A stretch of DNA of 64,000 nt, taken from positions 1-64,000 of the forward strand of contig JAGHZR010000013.1 in assembly GCA_017745295.1 (NCBI GenBank), in the 5' to 3' direction. A program made the translations under genes and the position numbers. Origin of the DNA: Novosphingobium sp. GTDB lineage: Bacteria > Pseudomonadota > Alphaproteobacteria > Sphingomonadales > Sphingomonadaceae. The notes under the pieces are model-generated. The model did not search any database. It saw only the letters and a list, made by a program, of their open reading frames with translations, and was not told the DNA's origin. Below are positions 25,500 to 33,318 of this stretch, one piece after another. The stretch's first letter is position 1, and each line of letters opens with the position of its first letter.

Positions 25500-26420
25500 T
25501 TAGCCTTGATCTTCGTAATCCGGGTTATCAACAATCTCGAAACGCTTGTCTGCGACCCGATATCTCCGCGCAAAGCTGGTATAATATCGAGACCCCCTCG
25601 AACTTAAATACTCGATTTCACCGATAATATAAAGTTTATACGATAAGGCTGGCGGCGTACTATTAAACGACCATTTTGCAGAAACCTCGTCATTGTGAAG
25701 AAGGCTTCCCGAAACCCATGGATTTCCATTAACGTCCTCTAACCAAAATATTTCGCAATATTTCGGAATTTTACTCATGTGCAATGGGCTAACCATTGGC
25801 AATTCATCGTTAGTCCAAAACACGCATAACTTCCCGCTAATAATTTTAGCGGAATGCCGTCCGGCATTATACGCCCATGCCTCACCCTCAATTTTGCTAT
25901 CAAGTCTCATGGAAGGACTGATGCCTCTTCGCCCTGCTGGCCAAATAGCGACACGATTGACCAGAATTTTGGGAGGGTGATTTAATATTAGATCGTCGTC
26001 CGCTGCCTTTGTTGCAGCTCGGGCCTCTTCAAATGTGAGTGCAAGATAAACAAGAGTAATGATTGATAAAAAGAACTGTAGACCAGCGATTGCCATCGCC
26101 CAGAATGCCCATTGCGACATGTCCTTCTGAACGTGAAGATCTCGGGCGTCATGATTTTCCCGCTCCGACGCTTCCACGACAGCCGCTACACAAGTCGCCA
26201 CACGTTTGGGCACTTTGTGATCAGCACATTGGCCAATTTCGCGCTCTCTTCGCTGTCCCTCATGGAGCAAGGCTCGTTCCTCCTCCAGAACGAAATACCC
26301 TGACGCCTTGCCGGTGGAAAATGCGCATGCATAGACGCTCGACACGATCACCACGGCCGCAACAATGATCATGGCCCAACGCACTATTTTTGTGCGTCCG
26401 CCCTGACTCACTTTCCACAT
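25500..26420 (-). CDS. Accessory membrane protein with two transmembrane segments (lysogenic cargo)
   Basis: 306 aa. Hydrophobic segments at about residues 12-33 and 108-134 bracket a periplasmic loop with paired cysteines; the C-terminal 170 residues are cytosolic and beta-rich. The pattern LVYLALTFEEARAATKAADDDL...PPKILV resembles a common two-TM hypothetical family of proteobacteria with no assigned function. The start at 26420 has GGGGGC upstream; the longer frame runs through the late dyad and J. It is antisense to the tail operons and visibly less GC-rich, as expected of a gene acquired separately. A defence or superinfection role is inference. Confidence 0.7.
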   Translation of the reverse strand: MWKVSQGGRTKIVRWAMIIVAAVVIVSSVYACAFSTGKASGYFVLEEERALLHEGQRREREIGQCADHKVPKRVATCVAAVVEASERENHDARDLHVQKDMSQWAFWAMAIAGLQFFLSIITLVYLALTFEEARAATKAADDDLILNHPPKILVNRVAIWPAGRRGISPSMRLDSKIEGEAWAYNAGRHSAKIISGKLCVFWTNDELPMVSPLHMSKIPKYCEIFWLEDVNGNPWVSGSLLHNDEVSAKWSFNSTPPALSYKLYIIGEIEYLSSRGSRYYTSFARRYRVADKRFEIVDNPDYEDQG

Positions 26421-26498
26421 TTCGAACTGCCCCCATCGATCGACAGCGCATGGATGCGCGCCCACAAATGCGATAATGTTTTTGATAGCCCTGGCAAC

Positions 26499-26524
26499 CA
26501 TTTGGCCTGCCGCCCAGCCAAATG
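26499..26524. promoter_or_regulatory. Late-operon activator dyad before J
   Basis: CATTTGG (26499-26505), 12 bases, CCAAATG (26518-26524). It is identical in arms and spacing to the dyads at 18650 and 32334. The start of J lies 57 bases from its centre. Confidence 0.8.
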
Positions 26525-26568
26525 CAGCCCGGTAGCGCTGCCCCCATACCTGCCGCGACATGGGCGGC

Positions 26569-27576
26569 ATGGCCGATGCAACCTTCACCGCCGTAGACCT
26601 GTCGCGCATTCCGCTGCCTGACGCTGTCGAGGAACTCGATTTCGAGACCCTCTTCGCGCGGGCACTTGTGCGCATGAAAGCGCTGATGGCGGAAGAAGGC
26701 GTCGATTTCGACGGCCGCGAAAGCAACCCCTCCACCCGCGTCCTTCAGGTCTTCGCCTACGAGGTCCAGCTGCTGCTGCAGCGTCTCAACGAGGCCGTGC
26801 GCGCCGTGATGGTCGCCTACGCCGTAAACAACGACCTCGACAACCTCGCCGCCGGGTTCGGCGTCGTCCGCCGGACCATCACCCCCGCCGACGACGTGCT
26901 CGGCATCCCGGCGGTGATGGAGAGTGACACCGAGTTCCGCCGCCGCATCGTCCTGGCGCCCGAGGGCTACTCGGTCGCCGGTCCCGAAGGCGCCTACATC
27001 TATCACGCGCTGTCATCGCACTCAGACGTGCTCGACGCCAGCGCCACCAGCCCCGAGCCGGACGATATCCGCGCCCTCGTGCTGGGCGTCCTGCAAGCCA
27101 ATGCCGCCAGCAATACGCTTGTGACCGCCATGACCGCCGCGCTCGACGGCGCAATCTGGCCGGGCGAAGTCATCGTCTCCCTCCTGTCCCGCGTCGATGA
27201 CGGCGCCGCCAGCGCCGATCTGGTCGCGGATGTCGGCGAGTACCTGTCCAGCGAAGACATACGTCCGCTGACCGACCACGTCATCACGCAGTCTGCCGAG
27301 ATCGTCCCCTACACCGTCGAAGGCACGATCAAGACGTTCTCCGGCCCGGACGGCGGCGTGGTCATGGATGCCGCGCTCGCCAGCGCCAAGGCCTATGCCG
27401 ACGAAAGCCATCGGCTTGGCCGCGACATCACGCTGTCCGGCCTCCATGCCGCCCTCCACGTCGAGGGCGTCCAGAATGTCCAGCTGACCCAGCCCCCTGC
27501 CGACATCGTCATCTCGCGCACGCAGGCGCCGTTCTGCACCAAGATCGGCGTCACTTATGCGGGCGTGGACGAATGA
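26569..27576 (+). CDS. J: Baseplate assembly protein J (P2 J-like)
   Basis: 335 aa. MADATFTAVDLSRIPLPDAVEELDFETL is the family N-terminus, and FRRRIVLAPEGYSVAGPEGAYIYHA is the conserved gpJ core. It forms the wedge edge of the baseplate. ATGs at 26560 and 26569 are both in frame and neither has a Shine-Dalgarno; the second fits the family N-terminus and the spacing to the dyad seen before P and V. Overlaps I by four bases. Confidence 0.92.
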   Translation: MADATFTAVDLSRIPLPDAVEELDFETLFARALVRMKALMAEEGVDFDGRESNPSTRVLQVFAYEVQLLLQRLNEAVRAVMVAYAVNNDLDNLAAGFGVVRRTITPADDVLGIPAVMESDTEFRRRIVLAPEGYSVAGPEGAYIYHALSSHSDVLDASATSPEPDDIRALVLGVLQANAASNTLVTAMTAALDGAIWPGEVIVSLLSRVDDGAASADLVADVGEYLSSEDIRPLTDHVITQSAEIVPYTVEGTIKTFSGPDGGVVMDAALASAKAYADESHRLGRDITLSGLHAALHVEGVQNVQLTQPPADIVISRTQAPFCTKIGVTYAGVDE

Positions 27577-28124
27577 CGTTTTCTTCGCTCCTGCCGCCCG
27601 GCTCCACGGCATTGCAGAAGGCCCTCGAACGGGTCGGCTCGGAAATGCTCGACATCCCGGTTCTCATCCGGGCGGTGAAGTCGGCCACGGACAGCCCGCT
27701 GCAATTCCTGCCGTGGCTGGCGTGGGAGCGCTCGCTCGACAACTGGTCATCCGACTGGCCCGAGGCGATCCGCCGCGAGCGCGTGCGCCAGGCGATCCCG
27801 ATCGCGCGGCGCAAGGGCACGGCGGGTTCCGTGCGTTCCGTCGTTCAAAGCTTCGGCGGCTCGGTCGCCCTGCGCGAATGGTGGCAGATGGAACCGAAGG
27901 GCGTCCCGCACACCTTCCAGCTGATCCTGAACCTTGAACAGCAGGGCGCGCCCGCCACCGCCGCCTTCGTCGATCAGGTCATTGCCGAGGTCAGCCGCGC
28001 CAAGCCGGTGCGCAGCCACTTCACCTTCACGCAGGGCATCACCGCCGCCGCCCAAGTCGGCTTGATCGCGGTCGCCCGTCCCACCCTCTTCGCCCGTCTG
28101 TCCTGCACGGCACCGGCGGCCTGA
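27573..28124 (+). CDS. I: Baseplate/tail protein I (P2 I-like)
   Basis: 183 aa. Recognised by SLLPPGSTALQKALE, LPWLAWERSLDNWSSDWPEAIRRERV and the ARRKGTAGSVRSVVQSFGG segment, all typical of gpI. It lies between J and the fibre gene as in P2. Confidence 0.92.
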   Translation: MTFSSLLPPGSTALQKALERVGSEMLDIPVLIRAVKSATDSPLQFLPWLAWERSLDNWSSDWPEAIRRERVRQAIPIARRKGTAGSVRSVVQSFGGSVALREWWQMEPKGVPHTFQLILNLEQQGAPATAAFVDQVIAEVSRAKPVRSHFTFTQGITAAAQVGLIAVARPTLFARLSCTAPAA

Positions 28125-28135
28125 CCGGAGCACCC

Positions 28136-29992
28136 ATGGCCCTTACGTTCACCGTCACCACCGCAGGCCGCGTCGCACTGATCAACGCCAGCAAGACAGG
28201 CACTGCCGCCGTCACGATTGCTCAGGTCGGCGTTTCGGCGACTGCCGTCGTGCCCTCGCCCGCCGCGCTCACGCTGCCCGACGAAAGCAAACGCATCGTC
28301 ACGATCTCCGGCGACGTCGTTGCTGCCGACATGATCCATCTCATCGTCCGCGACGAAAGCACGGACGTGTTCACCGTTCGTAGCTTCGCGCTCTATCTGG
28401 CGGACGGCACCCTGTTCGCGATCTTCGGTCAGGCCGATCCTATCCTTGAAAAGTCGGCGCAGGCGATGATGCTGCTGGCGATCGACGTCCAGTTTGCTGA
28501 CATCGACGCGGCGCAGCTGACGTTCGGTGACACGAACTTCCTCAATCCGCCCGCAACCACCGAAATTCAGGGCGTGATCGAGATCGCCACCGAGGAAGAA
28601 ACCGCCGCAGGTGTGGACACCCGGCGCGCCGTCGTGCCCAAGGCGCTGAAATCGACTGTTACCAAGTGGATCGACACCCGCTTCGGCGAAGGTGCCCCGT
28701 CGGCGTTCGTGAAAACGCTGCTCACCGCTGCATCCGCCGCCGCCATGCGGATCTCGCTGGGGATCAAAGGCGCCGCCCTCAAGGATGAGGGCGCAGGCAA
28801 CACCCTCGACGCCGATCTTCTCGACGGCCAGCACGGCGCCTATTATGCCGACGTGCCCGCGCGGCTCGGCTATGTGCCATGGGGGCCGAACAACGACGGC
28901 GCCGGGTCCGGCCTCGACGCGGGCCTGCTCGCGGGCCAACTGCCGGTCTACTATACCGATATCTCTGCACGCTTGGGTTACACGCCTGTCAACAAGGCTG
29001 GCGACACCATGACCGGGCCGCTGACGCTTCCCGCCAACCCGGTTATGCCGCTTCAGGCCGCGCCGAGACAGTACGTGGACGGCCTCGTAACGGCAGCTGC
29101 TCTGCTGGCGAAGCTGCTGACAGTCGACGGCTCCGGCTCGGGCGTGGACGCTGACCTGCTCGATGGTCAGCAGGGCAGCTATTACACCGACATCCTCGCG
29201 CGCCTCGGCTTCACGCCGGTCGACAAGGCGGGCGATACGATGACTGGCCCGCTGACGCTATCCGCGAACCCGACCGCCAACCTTCATGCCAGCTCGAAGC
29301 AGTATGTCGATGGCCTGGTCACGGCGTCCGCGCTGCTCGCAAAGTTGCTGACCGTCGATGGTGCAGGGTCGGGGCTGGACGCGGACCTTCTGGACGGCCG
29401 CGACAGTTCGTGGTTCGCCGACATCATCGCAAGACTTGGTTACACGCCGGTCAACAGGGCGGGCGACGTCCTGAGCGGCGGGCTTTCAATGCCTTACCTC
29501 TCGATCACTGCGAGCGGCGGCGCCGACAATATCAAACTGGGTGACGACGTGTTCATCGGCGATGGCAACATCGCGAACGGTATGGCGGTTCGCGGCGTTT
29601 CGGACTTCAATGCCGGCTTCATCAGGTTCGGCAATTCACCTCACTCGCTGGGCTGCAATGCCAACGATGGGACGTTGCGTTATGGCGCGAACTGGCACGT
29701 CCTGGCCTCCATGGCAGAGTCCATGAGCCAGAACGGCTACATGCGGCTGTCCAACAACCTGATGATGGTGTGGGGCCGATGGGCGTCGTCGCCATCGGCC
29801 GGCAGCCCGGTCAACATCAGCTTCCCGGCTTCATTCTCCACCGAACCTTACGCCCTCATGCTGCTCCCCGTTGTCACCGCGTCGAGCACGATCTCGGTAT
29901 GGTCGAGCGACGGCATCACCGGAAGCTCGTTCCCCGGCCGGTGTAGCCAGGCCAGCATCGGCTGCCGCTTCTTTGCAATCGGACCTACCTGA
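28136..29992 (+). CDS. H: Tail fibre protein (P2 H-like)
   Basis: 618 aa. The N-terminal 160 residues match the phage tail-collar/H attachment domain (LTFTVTTAGRVALINAS...). The shaft contains repeats of a unit with LDADLLDGQ, YYTDI-ARLGYTPV, NKAGDTMTGPLTL and QYVDGLVTA (near residues 222, 258, 331 and 410). The C-terminal 150 residues (from about 465) differ in composition and probably form the receptor-binding tip. The repeated shaft should trimerise as beta-helix. Fibre tips are the usual site of host-range change. Confidence 0.9.
   Translation: MALTFTVTTAGRVALINASKTGTAAVTIAQVGVSATAVVPSPAALTLPDESKRIVTISGDVVAADMIHLIVRDESTDVFTVRSFALYLADGTLFAIFGQADPILEKSAQAMMLLAIDVQFADIDAAQLTFGDTNFLNPPATTEIQGVIEIATEEETAAGVDTRRAVVPKALKSTVTKWIDTRFGEGAPSAFVKTLLTAASAAAMRISLGIKGAALKDEGAGNTLDADLLDGQHGAYYADVPARLGYVPWGPNNDGAGSGLDAGLLAGQLPVYYTDISARLGYTPVNKAGDTMTGPLTLPANPVMPLQAAPRQYVDGLVTAAALLAKLLTVDGSGSGVDADLLDGQQGSYYTDILARLGFTPVDKAGDTMTGPLTLSANPTANLHASSKQYVDGLVTASALLAKLLTVDGAGSGLDADLLDGRDSSWFADIIARLGYTPVNRAGDVLSGGLSMPYLSITASGGADNIKLGDDVFIGDGNIANGMAVRGVSDFNAGFIRFGNSPHSLGCNANDGTLRYGANWHVLASMAESMSQNGYMRLSNNLMMVWGRWASSPSAGSPVNISFPASFSTEPYALMLLPVVTASSTISVWSSDGITGSSFPGRCSQASIGCRFFAIGPT
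28798..29480 (+). repeat. Shaft repeats within the tail fibre gene
   Basis: Two to three imperfect copies of a unit of about 80 codons, best seen at 28909-29127, 29128-29361 and a partial copy from 29362. Each contains LDADLLDG and GDTMTGPLTL-type motifs. Confidence 0.7.
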
Positions 29993-29993
29993 C

Positions 29994-30383
29994 ATGCCCT
30001 ATTTCAGTGCCGCCACCTGCGGCTTCTATGTCGATGGCATCAACGCCGCGATCCCCGTCGATGCCCGGCCAATCACCGACGAGCAGCATATTGAACTGCT
30101 GAATGCTCAGGCCGAGGGCGCAACGATCGCGGCGGACGCGAACGGCGATCCGGTTGCGGTTCCGCGAGCGCCTCTTACGGATGAGCAGCTGCTCGAAGCC
30201 TTACGCGCGGAGCGAAACACGCTGCTGGCCGCATCCGACTGGTCGCAGTTCCCGGACGCGCCGCTGACCGACGACCAGCGCGCGGCATGGCGTATCTACC
30301 GTCAGACCCTGCGCGATCTTCCCGAAACGACCTCCGACCTGGCCGCGATCGAGTGGCCGGTCCCTCCCACCGAAAGGCTCTGA
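29994..30383 (+). CDS. Tail fibre assembly chaperone-like protein
   Basis: 129 aa immediately after the fibre gene. The C-terminal half (LTDEQLLEALRAERNTLLAASDWSQFPDAPLTDDQRAAW) is characteristic of phage tail assembly chaperones/TfaE-like proteins that follow fibre genes. It is expected to help the fibre trimerise. Confidence 0.8.
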   Translation: MPYFSAATCGFYVDGINAAIPVDARPITDEQHIELLNAQAEGATIAADANGDPVAVPRAPLTDEQLLEALRAERNTLLAASDWSQFPDAPLTDDQRAAWRIYRQTLRDLPETTSDLAAIEWPVPPTERL

Positions 30384-30384
30384 A

Positions 30385-30654
30385 ATGCCCGAACTCACCA
30401 CGAAAATCGGTGCCTATGACAAGGGCAAACGCACGGTCGCTGTCACCTTCATCAGCGGCGAAATCGAGCACAAGCGCGATGTCAACGCGGTCCACAAGGA
30501 TGACGACAGCTATGACAAGGCGGGCACAAAGGCCCGCGTCGCCGAAGTGGCGCTCGGCGTCGCCCACAAGATCGGCCTTGGCCTCATCACCGCGCCCGCT
30601 CCCGAACCGAAAGCGCCGATCGAAGACGCTGCGGATTCCGCTACTGCTGAGTAA
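30385..30654 (+). CDS. Small phage protein after the fibre chaperone, unknown
   Basis: 89 aa, charged, with a C-terminal low-complexity tail (APAPEPKAPIEDAADSATAE). It follows the chaperone stop by one base and so is in the same operon. No family is recognised. Confidence 0.65.
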   Translation: MPELTTKIGAYDKGKRTVAVTFISGEIEHKRDVNAVHKDDDSYDKAGTKARVAEVALGVAHKIGLGLITAPAPEPKAPIEDAADSATAE

Positions 30655-30685
30655 GTGATCGGCGGCACTTCACGCCGCACTATTC

Positions 30686-30807
30686 CCCCTTTACGGAAGG
30701 GGGTCTCGGATGTTCCCGCATCTCGAAACCAGCGAGCCTGCACTCGCACTCTCCGGGCAGCACGCCTGCCCCATCGAGCACCCTTCCGCGTCTCAGGCGC
30801 GGAAGGG
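30686..30807 (+). other. Two hairpins in the leader before the Dam-type gene
   Basis: A 7-bp stem with 5-base loop (30686-30704, CCCCCTT/AAGGGGG) lies just after the small gene. A perfect 10-bp stem (30781-30790 with 30798-30807, CCCTTCCGCG/CGCGGAAGGG) follows. Neither has a T run. The interval 30655-30828 has no convincing gene. Confidence 0.55.
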
Positions 30808-30828
30808 ACATCGTGCAGGATCAATCAC

Positions 30829-31647
30829 ATGTCTACCCCTTTTGTTCTCGTTCATCCCGTTTCTCCCCCGGCCGGTTACATCGGCGGAAAACGAAACCTT
30901 TCCAAGCGCATCTGCGCCATCATCGATCGCACTCCGCACTCCAGCTACGCCGAGCCTTTCGTGGGCATGGGCGGCATCTTCCTGCGCCGCACCCGGCGCC
31001 CGAAAGCCGAGGCGATCAACGATATCTCCGGTGATGTGGTGGGCCTTTTCCGCTGCCTGGCCGAGCACTATCCCTACCTCGTCGACATGCTGCGCTTCCG
31101 CGTCACCAGCAGGGCAGAATTTGCGCGCCTGCTCGGGCAGGATCCCGATCGACTGACGGACCTGCAACGCGCCGTGCGCTTCCTCTACCTCCAGCGCCTG
31201 GCATTCGGCGGCAAGGTGTCCGGCCGTACCTTCGGCGTGGATGCGTCCAGCCCGGCCCGCTTTGACGTCAGCAAGATCGAGCCGATGCTCGCCGACATCC
31301 ATGACCGCCTGCAATCCGTCGTGATCGAGCGCCTGCCCTACGGCGACTTCATCCGCCGCTATGACCGCGAGGGCGCCCTTTTCTACCTCGACCCGCCCTA
31401 TTGGGCTTGCGAGAAGGACTATGGCCCCGACGTGTTCAGCCGCGAGGACTTCGCCGCGCTGGCCGACCAGCTGGCGGGGATTAAGGGCAAGTTCCTGATG
31501 TCGCTCAACGACAATGAGGGCGTCCGCGAGACTTTCAGCCGGTTCATCGTCTCGCCGATCGACACAACGTACAGCATAGGTGCCGTTTCGCGACCGGCGC
31601 GCGAAGTGTTGATCAGCAATTTTCCCCTGGCTGATAACGACGATTAA
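30829..31647 (+). CDS. DNA adenine methylase (Dam-type, D12 class)
   Basis: 272 aa. Motif I is in PPAGYIGGKRNLSKRI and AEPFVGMGGIFLR, and the catalytic DPPY motif is in FYLDPPYWAC (about residue 189). The fold is that of class D12 N6-adenine methyltransferases. No restriction partner is adjacent, so it most likely protects phage DNA or regulates it. The start at 30829 follows a structured leader and has only a weak Shine-Dalgarno (CAGGATC). Confidence 0.88.
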   Translation: MSTPFVLVHPVSPPAGYIGGKRNLSKRICAIIDRTPHSSYAEPFVGMGGIFLRRTRRPKAEAINDISGDVVGLFRCLAEHYPYLVDMLRFRVTSRAEFARLLGQDPDRLTDLQRAVRFLYLQRLAFGGKVSGRTFGVDASSPARFDVSKIEPMLADIHDRLQSVVIERLPYGDFIRRYDREGALFYLDPPYWACEKDYGPDVFSREDFAALADQLAGIKGKFLMSLNDNEGVRETFSRFIVSPIDTTYSIGAVSRPAREVLISNFPLADNDD

Positions 31648-31653
31648 AGTGTT

Positions 31654-31678
31654 GGCCCGGCACTTTTTGTGCCGGGCC
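31654..31678. terminator. Bidirectional terminator between Dam-type and NYN genes
   Basis: A perfect 10-bp stem (GGCCCGGCAC/GTGCCGGGCC) with a TTTTT loop stands between two convergent genes. Confidence 0.75.
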
Positions 31679-31686
31679 TCCCAATA

Positions 31687-32226
31687 CTAAGCGCTCAGTG
31701 AGGCTAAGTGGTTGTCGAGAGATATGAAATTCGAAGCAATTTCTCGCAGCTCACGACCCGCATGAGACCAGAAAACAACGTCCACTTGAAAGCCGTCATC
31801 GCGAAGCTGCTGGACAGCGGGAACATAGTCGTTGTCGCCGGAAACAATCGTAAAGACATCTCCATCGTTGGCGTTTTTGTAAGCATCGCGGGTCAATGCC
31901 GCGACGATCCCGGTGTCGATCTTCTTTTCCTTGTTTTGGAAATTCCGATCTTGAACGACCACCTCAAAGCCGGCTCGCTCTGCGATTTTCCATATCGCGT
32001 CGTTCTTCGGGGGCCGGGAGCCAAACAACATTGCGCGTGCCGTCTCAGCTTTGTTGTTTCCGGCAACAAATTCGTAGAGCTTCCCGAAACTCATCCGATA
32101 GTTGAAGTCGAGTACCCGATTTTCGAAGGCATCCCATATGTCCAATGCCATTCCGTTCTGGACTGCACTTGCACGCTGCCCCTCAATGAATACGTTCGAA
32201 TTGTCGACGTAGATCCAATCTGCCAT
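31687..32226 (-). CDS. NYN/PIN-like domain protein (DUF88 family), putative ribonuclease
   Basis: 179 aa. Acidic active-site residues are in IYVDNSN (about residues 5-11), KKIDTGIVAALTRDAY and IVSGDNDYVPAV, the triad expected of NYN nucleases, with the LabA/DUF88 pattern. GAGGGG lies five bases before the ATG at 32226. It points against the tail operons, has lower GC than its neighbours, and abuts a late dyad. It is probably expressed from its own promoter in the lysogen. An RNA-targeting defence or regulatory role is inference from the domain. Confidence 0.85.
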   Translation of the reverse strand: MADWIYVDNSNVFIEGQRASAVQNGMALDIWDAFENRVLDFNYRMSFGKLYEFVAGNNKAETARAMLFGSRPPKNDAIWKIAERAGFEVVVQDRNFQNKEKKIDTGIVAALTRDAYKNANDGDVFTIVSGDNDYVPAVQQLRDDGFQVDVVFWSHAGRELREIASNFISLDNHLASLSA

Positions 32227-32333
32227 TTTGCCCCTCACAATGTTGCCTCAAAAAAATAGGCATCCACCTCAATATATTAAAGAGCCCGCCGCGAATGGCG
32301 TCTGGCGATGACCCGATTTGAGACGGGCGGGTT

Positions 32334-32359
32334 CATTTGGACAGCCACCTGACCAAATG
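32334..32359. promoter_or_regulatory. Late-operon activator dyad before V
   Basis: CATTTGG (32334-32340), 12 bases, CCAAATG (32353-32359), the third copy of the dyad. The V start lies 55 bases from its centre. Confidence 0.8.
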
Positions 32360-32401
32360 CAGCCACGCGAAACCTGATCCCTCCCGCGCCATGGTCGCAC
32401 C

Positions 32402-32956
32402 ATGGCGCAATCCAACGACCATGAACAGCTGACCGGCGAGGTCATTCAGGTGGGCACTGTCGCGTCCATCGACCATGCCGCGCGCACCTGCACCGTCCAG
32501 CTGGGTGACCTCGAAACCGGCGAACTGCCGTGGGTCGCCCTGCTCGCCGGGCGCGTGAAACTCTGGTGCCCGCCCTCGGCAGGCGAACAGTGCGCCGTCC
32601 TCTGCCCCGAGGGCGATGTCGACAACGGCCTTGTGCTGCCTGGCATCTATTCGGACGCCAATTCGCCGAGCACGTCGGACCCTGACGTTTTCGAACTCGA
32701 ATTCCCCGATGGCGCGGTCATCTCCTACAACCATGCGAGCCACGCGCTCACCGTCGCCTTGCCGGAAGGCGGTACCGCCGCGCTGACCGCGCCCGGCGGC
32801 GTCACGATCGAGGGCGACGTCGCGATCAAGGGCAACGTCTCGATCGAGGGCAAGGCCGAAGCGTCCGAGGACGTCGTCGGAGGCGGTATCAGCCTCAAGG
32901 GCCACAAGCACACCGGCGTCGCCGCTGGCTCTGCGCAGAGCGGAACCCCCATCTGA
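32402..32956 (+). CDS. V: Baseplate spike protein V (P2 V-like)
   Basis: 184 aa. It shows the gpV OB-fold start (GEVIQVGTVASIDHAARTCTVQLGDLETGELPWV), the WCPPSAGEQCAVLCPEGD region, and a C-terminal beta-helical stretch of GVTIEGDVAIKGNVSIEG repeats. LKGHKHTGVAAGSAQSGTP near the end carries the HxH metal-binding motif of membrane-piercing spikes. No Shine-Dalgarno precedes the ATG. Confidence 0.93.
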   Translation: MAQSNDHEQLTGEVIQVGTVASIDHAARTCTVQLGDLETGELPWVALLAGRVKLWCPPSAGEQCAVLCPEGDVDNGLVLPGIYSDANSPSTSDPDVFELEFPDGAVISYNHASHALTVALPEGGTAALTAPGGVTIEGDVAIKGNVSIEGKAEASEDVVGGGISLKGHKHTGVAAGSAQSGTPI

Positions 32957-33303
32957 TGGCCGCCATGGACGAAACCACCGGCGAACTGATCGAGGGCGCC
33001 GACGATATCCGCCAGGCGGTCGGGATCATCCTTCGCACCCGCATCGGCTCATGCGTCGGCCGCCGCGAGTTCGGCTCGCCCCTGCCGCACCTGATCGACC
33101 AGCCCCTGACCCGCGCCAACATCCTGCGAATCTATGCGGCCACCGTCATCGCCGTCACCCGCTGGGAAGATCGCATCCGCCTGGATCAGGTCGGTCTCAT
33201 GGCCGGTGCGACGCGCGGCTCTGCCGTCGTCATCCTCGACTATCGGCGAACTGACACCCCGTCGAACGCCCGCTCCCGCCTTCTCGTGCCCGTTTCTCTC
33301 TAA
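32956..33303 (+). CDS. W: Baseplate wedge protein W (gp25-like)
   Basis: 115 aa of the GPW/gp25 family: ADDIRQAVGIILRTRIGSCVGRREFGSPLPHLIDQP is the hallmark. It shares one base with the V stop. Confidence 0.93.
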   Translation: MAAMDETTGELIEGADDIRQAVGIILRTRIGSCVGRREFGSPLPHLIDQPLTRANILRIYAATVIAVTRWEDRIRLDQVGLMAGATRGSAVVILDYRRTDTPSNARSRLLVPVSL

Positions 33304-33318
33304 CCAAGGATCCTGTTC

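Noticed and set aside
26420..26735. Extension of the two-TM cargo gene to 26735
   Set aside because: The extra 105 residues would run antisense through J and the late dyad; a start with a ribosome site exists at 26420.
30829..31647. A restriction-modification system around the Dam-type gene
   Set aside because: No restriction endonuclease candidate is adjacent; the neighbour is an NYN protein on the other strand behind a terminator.
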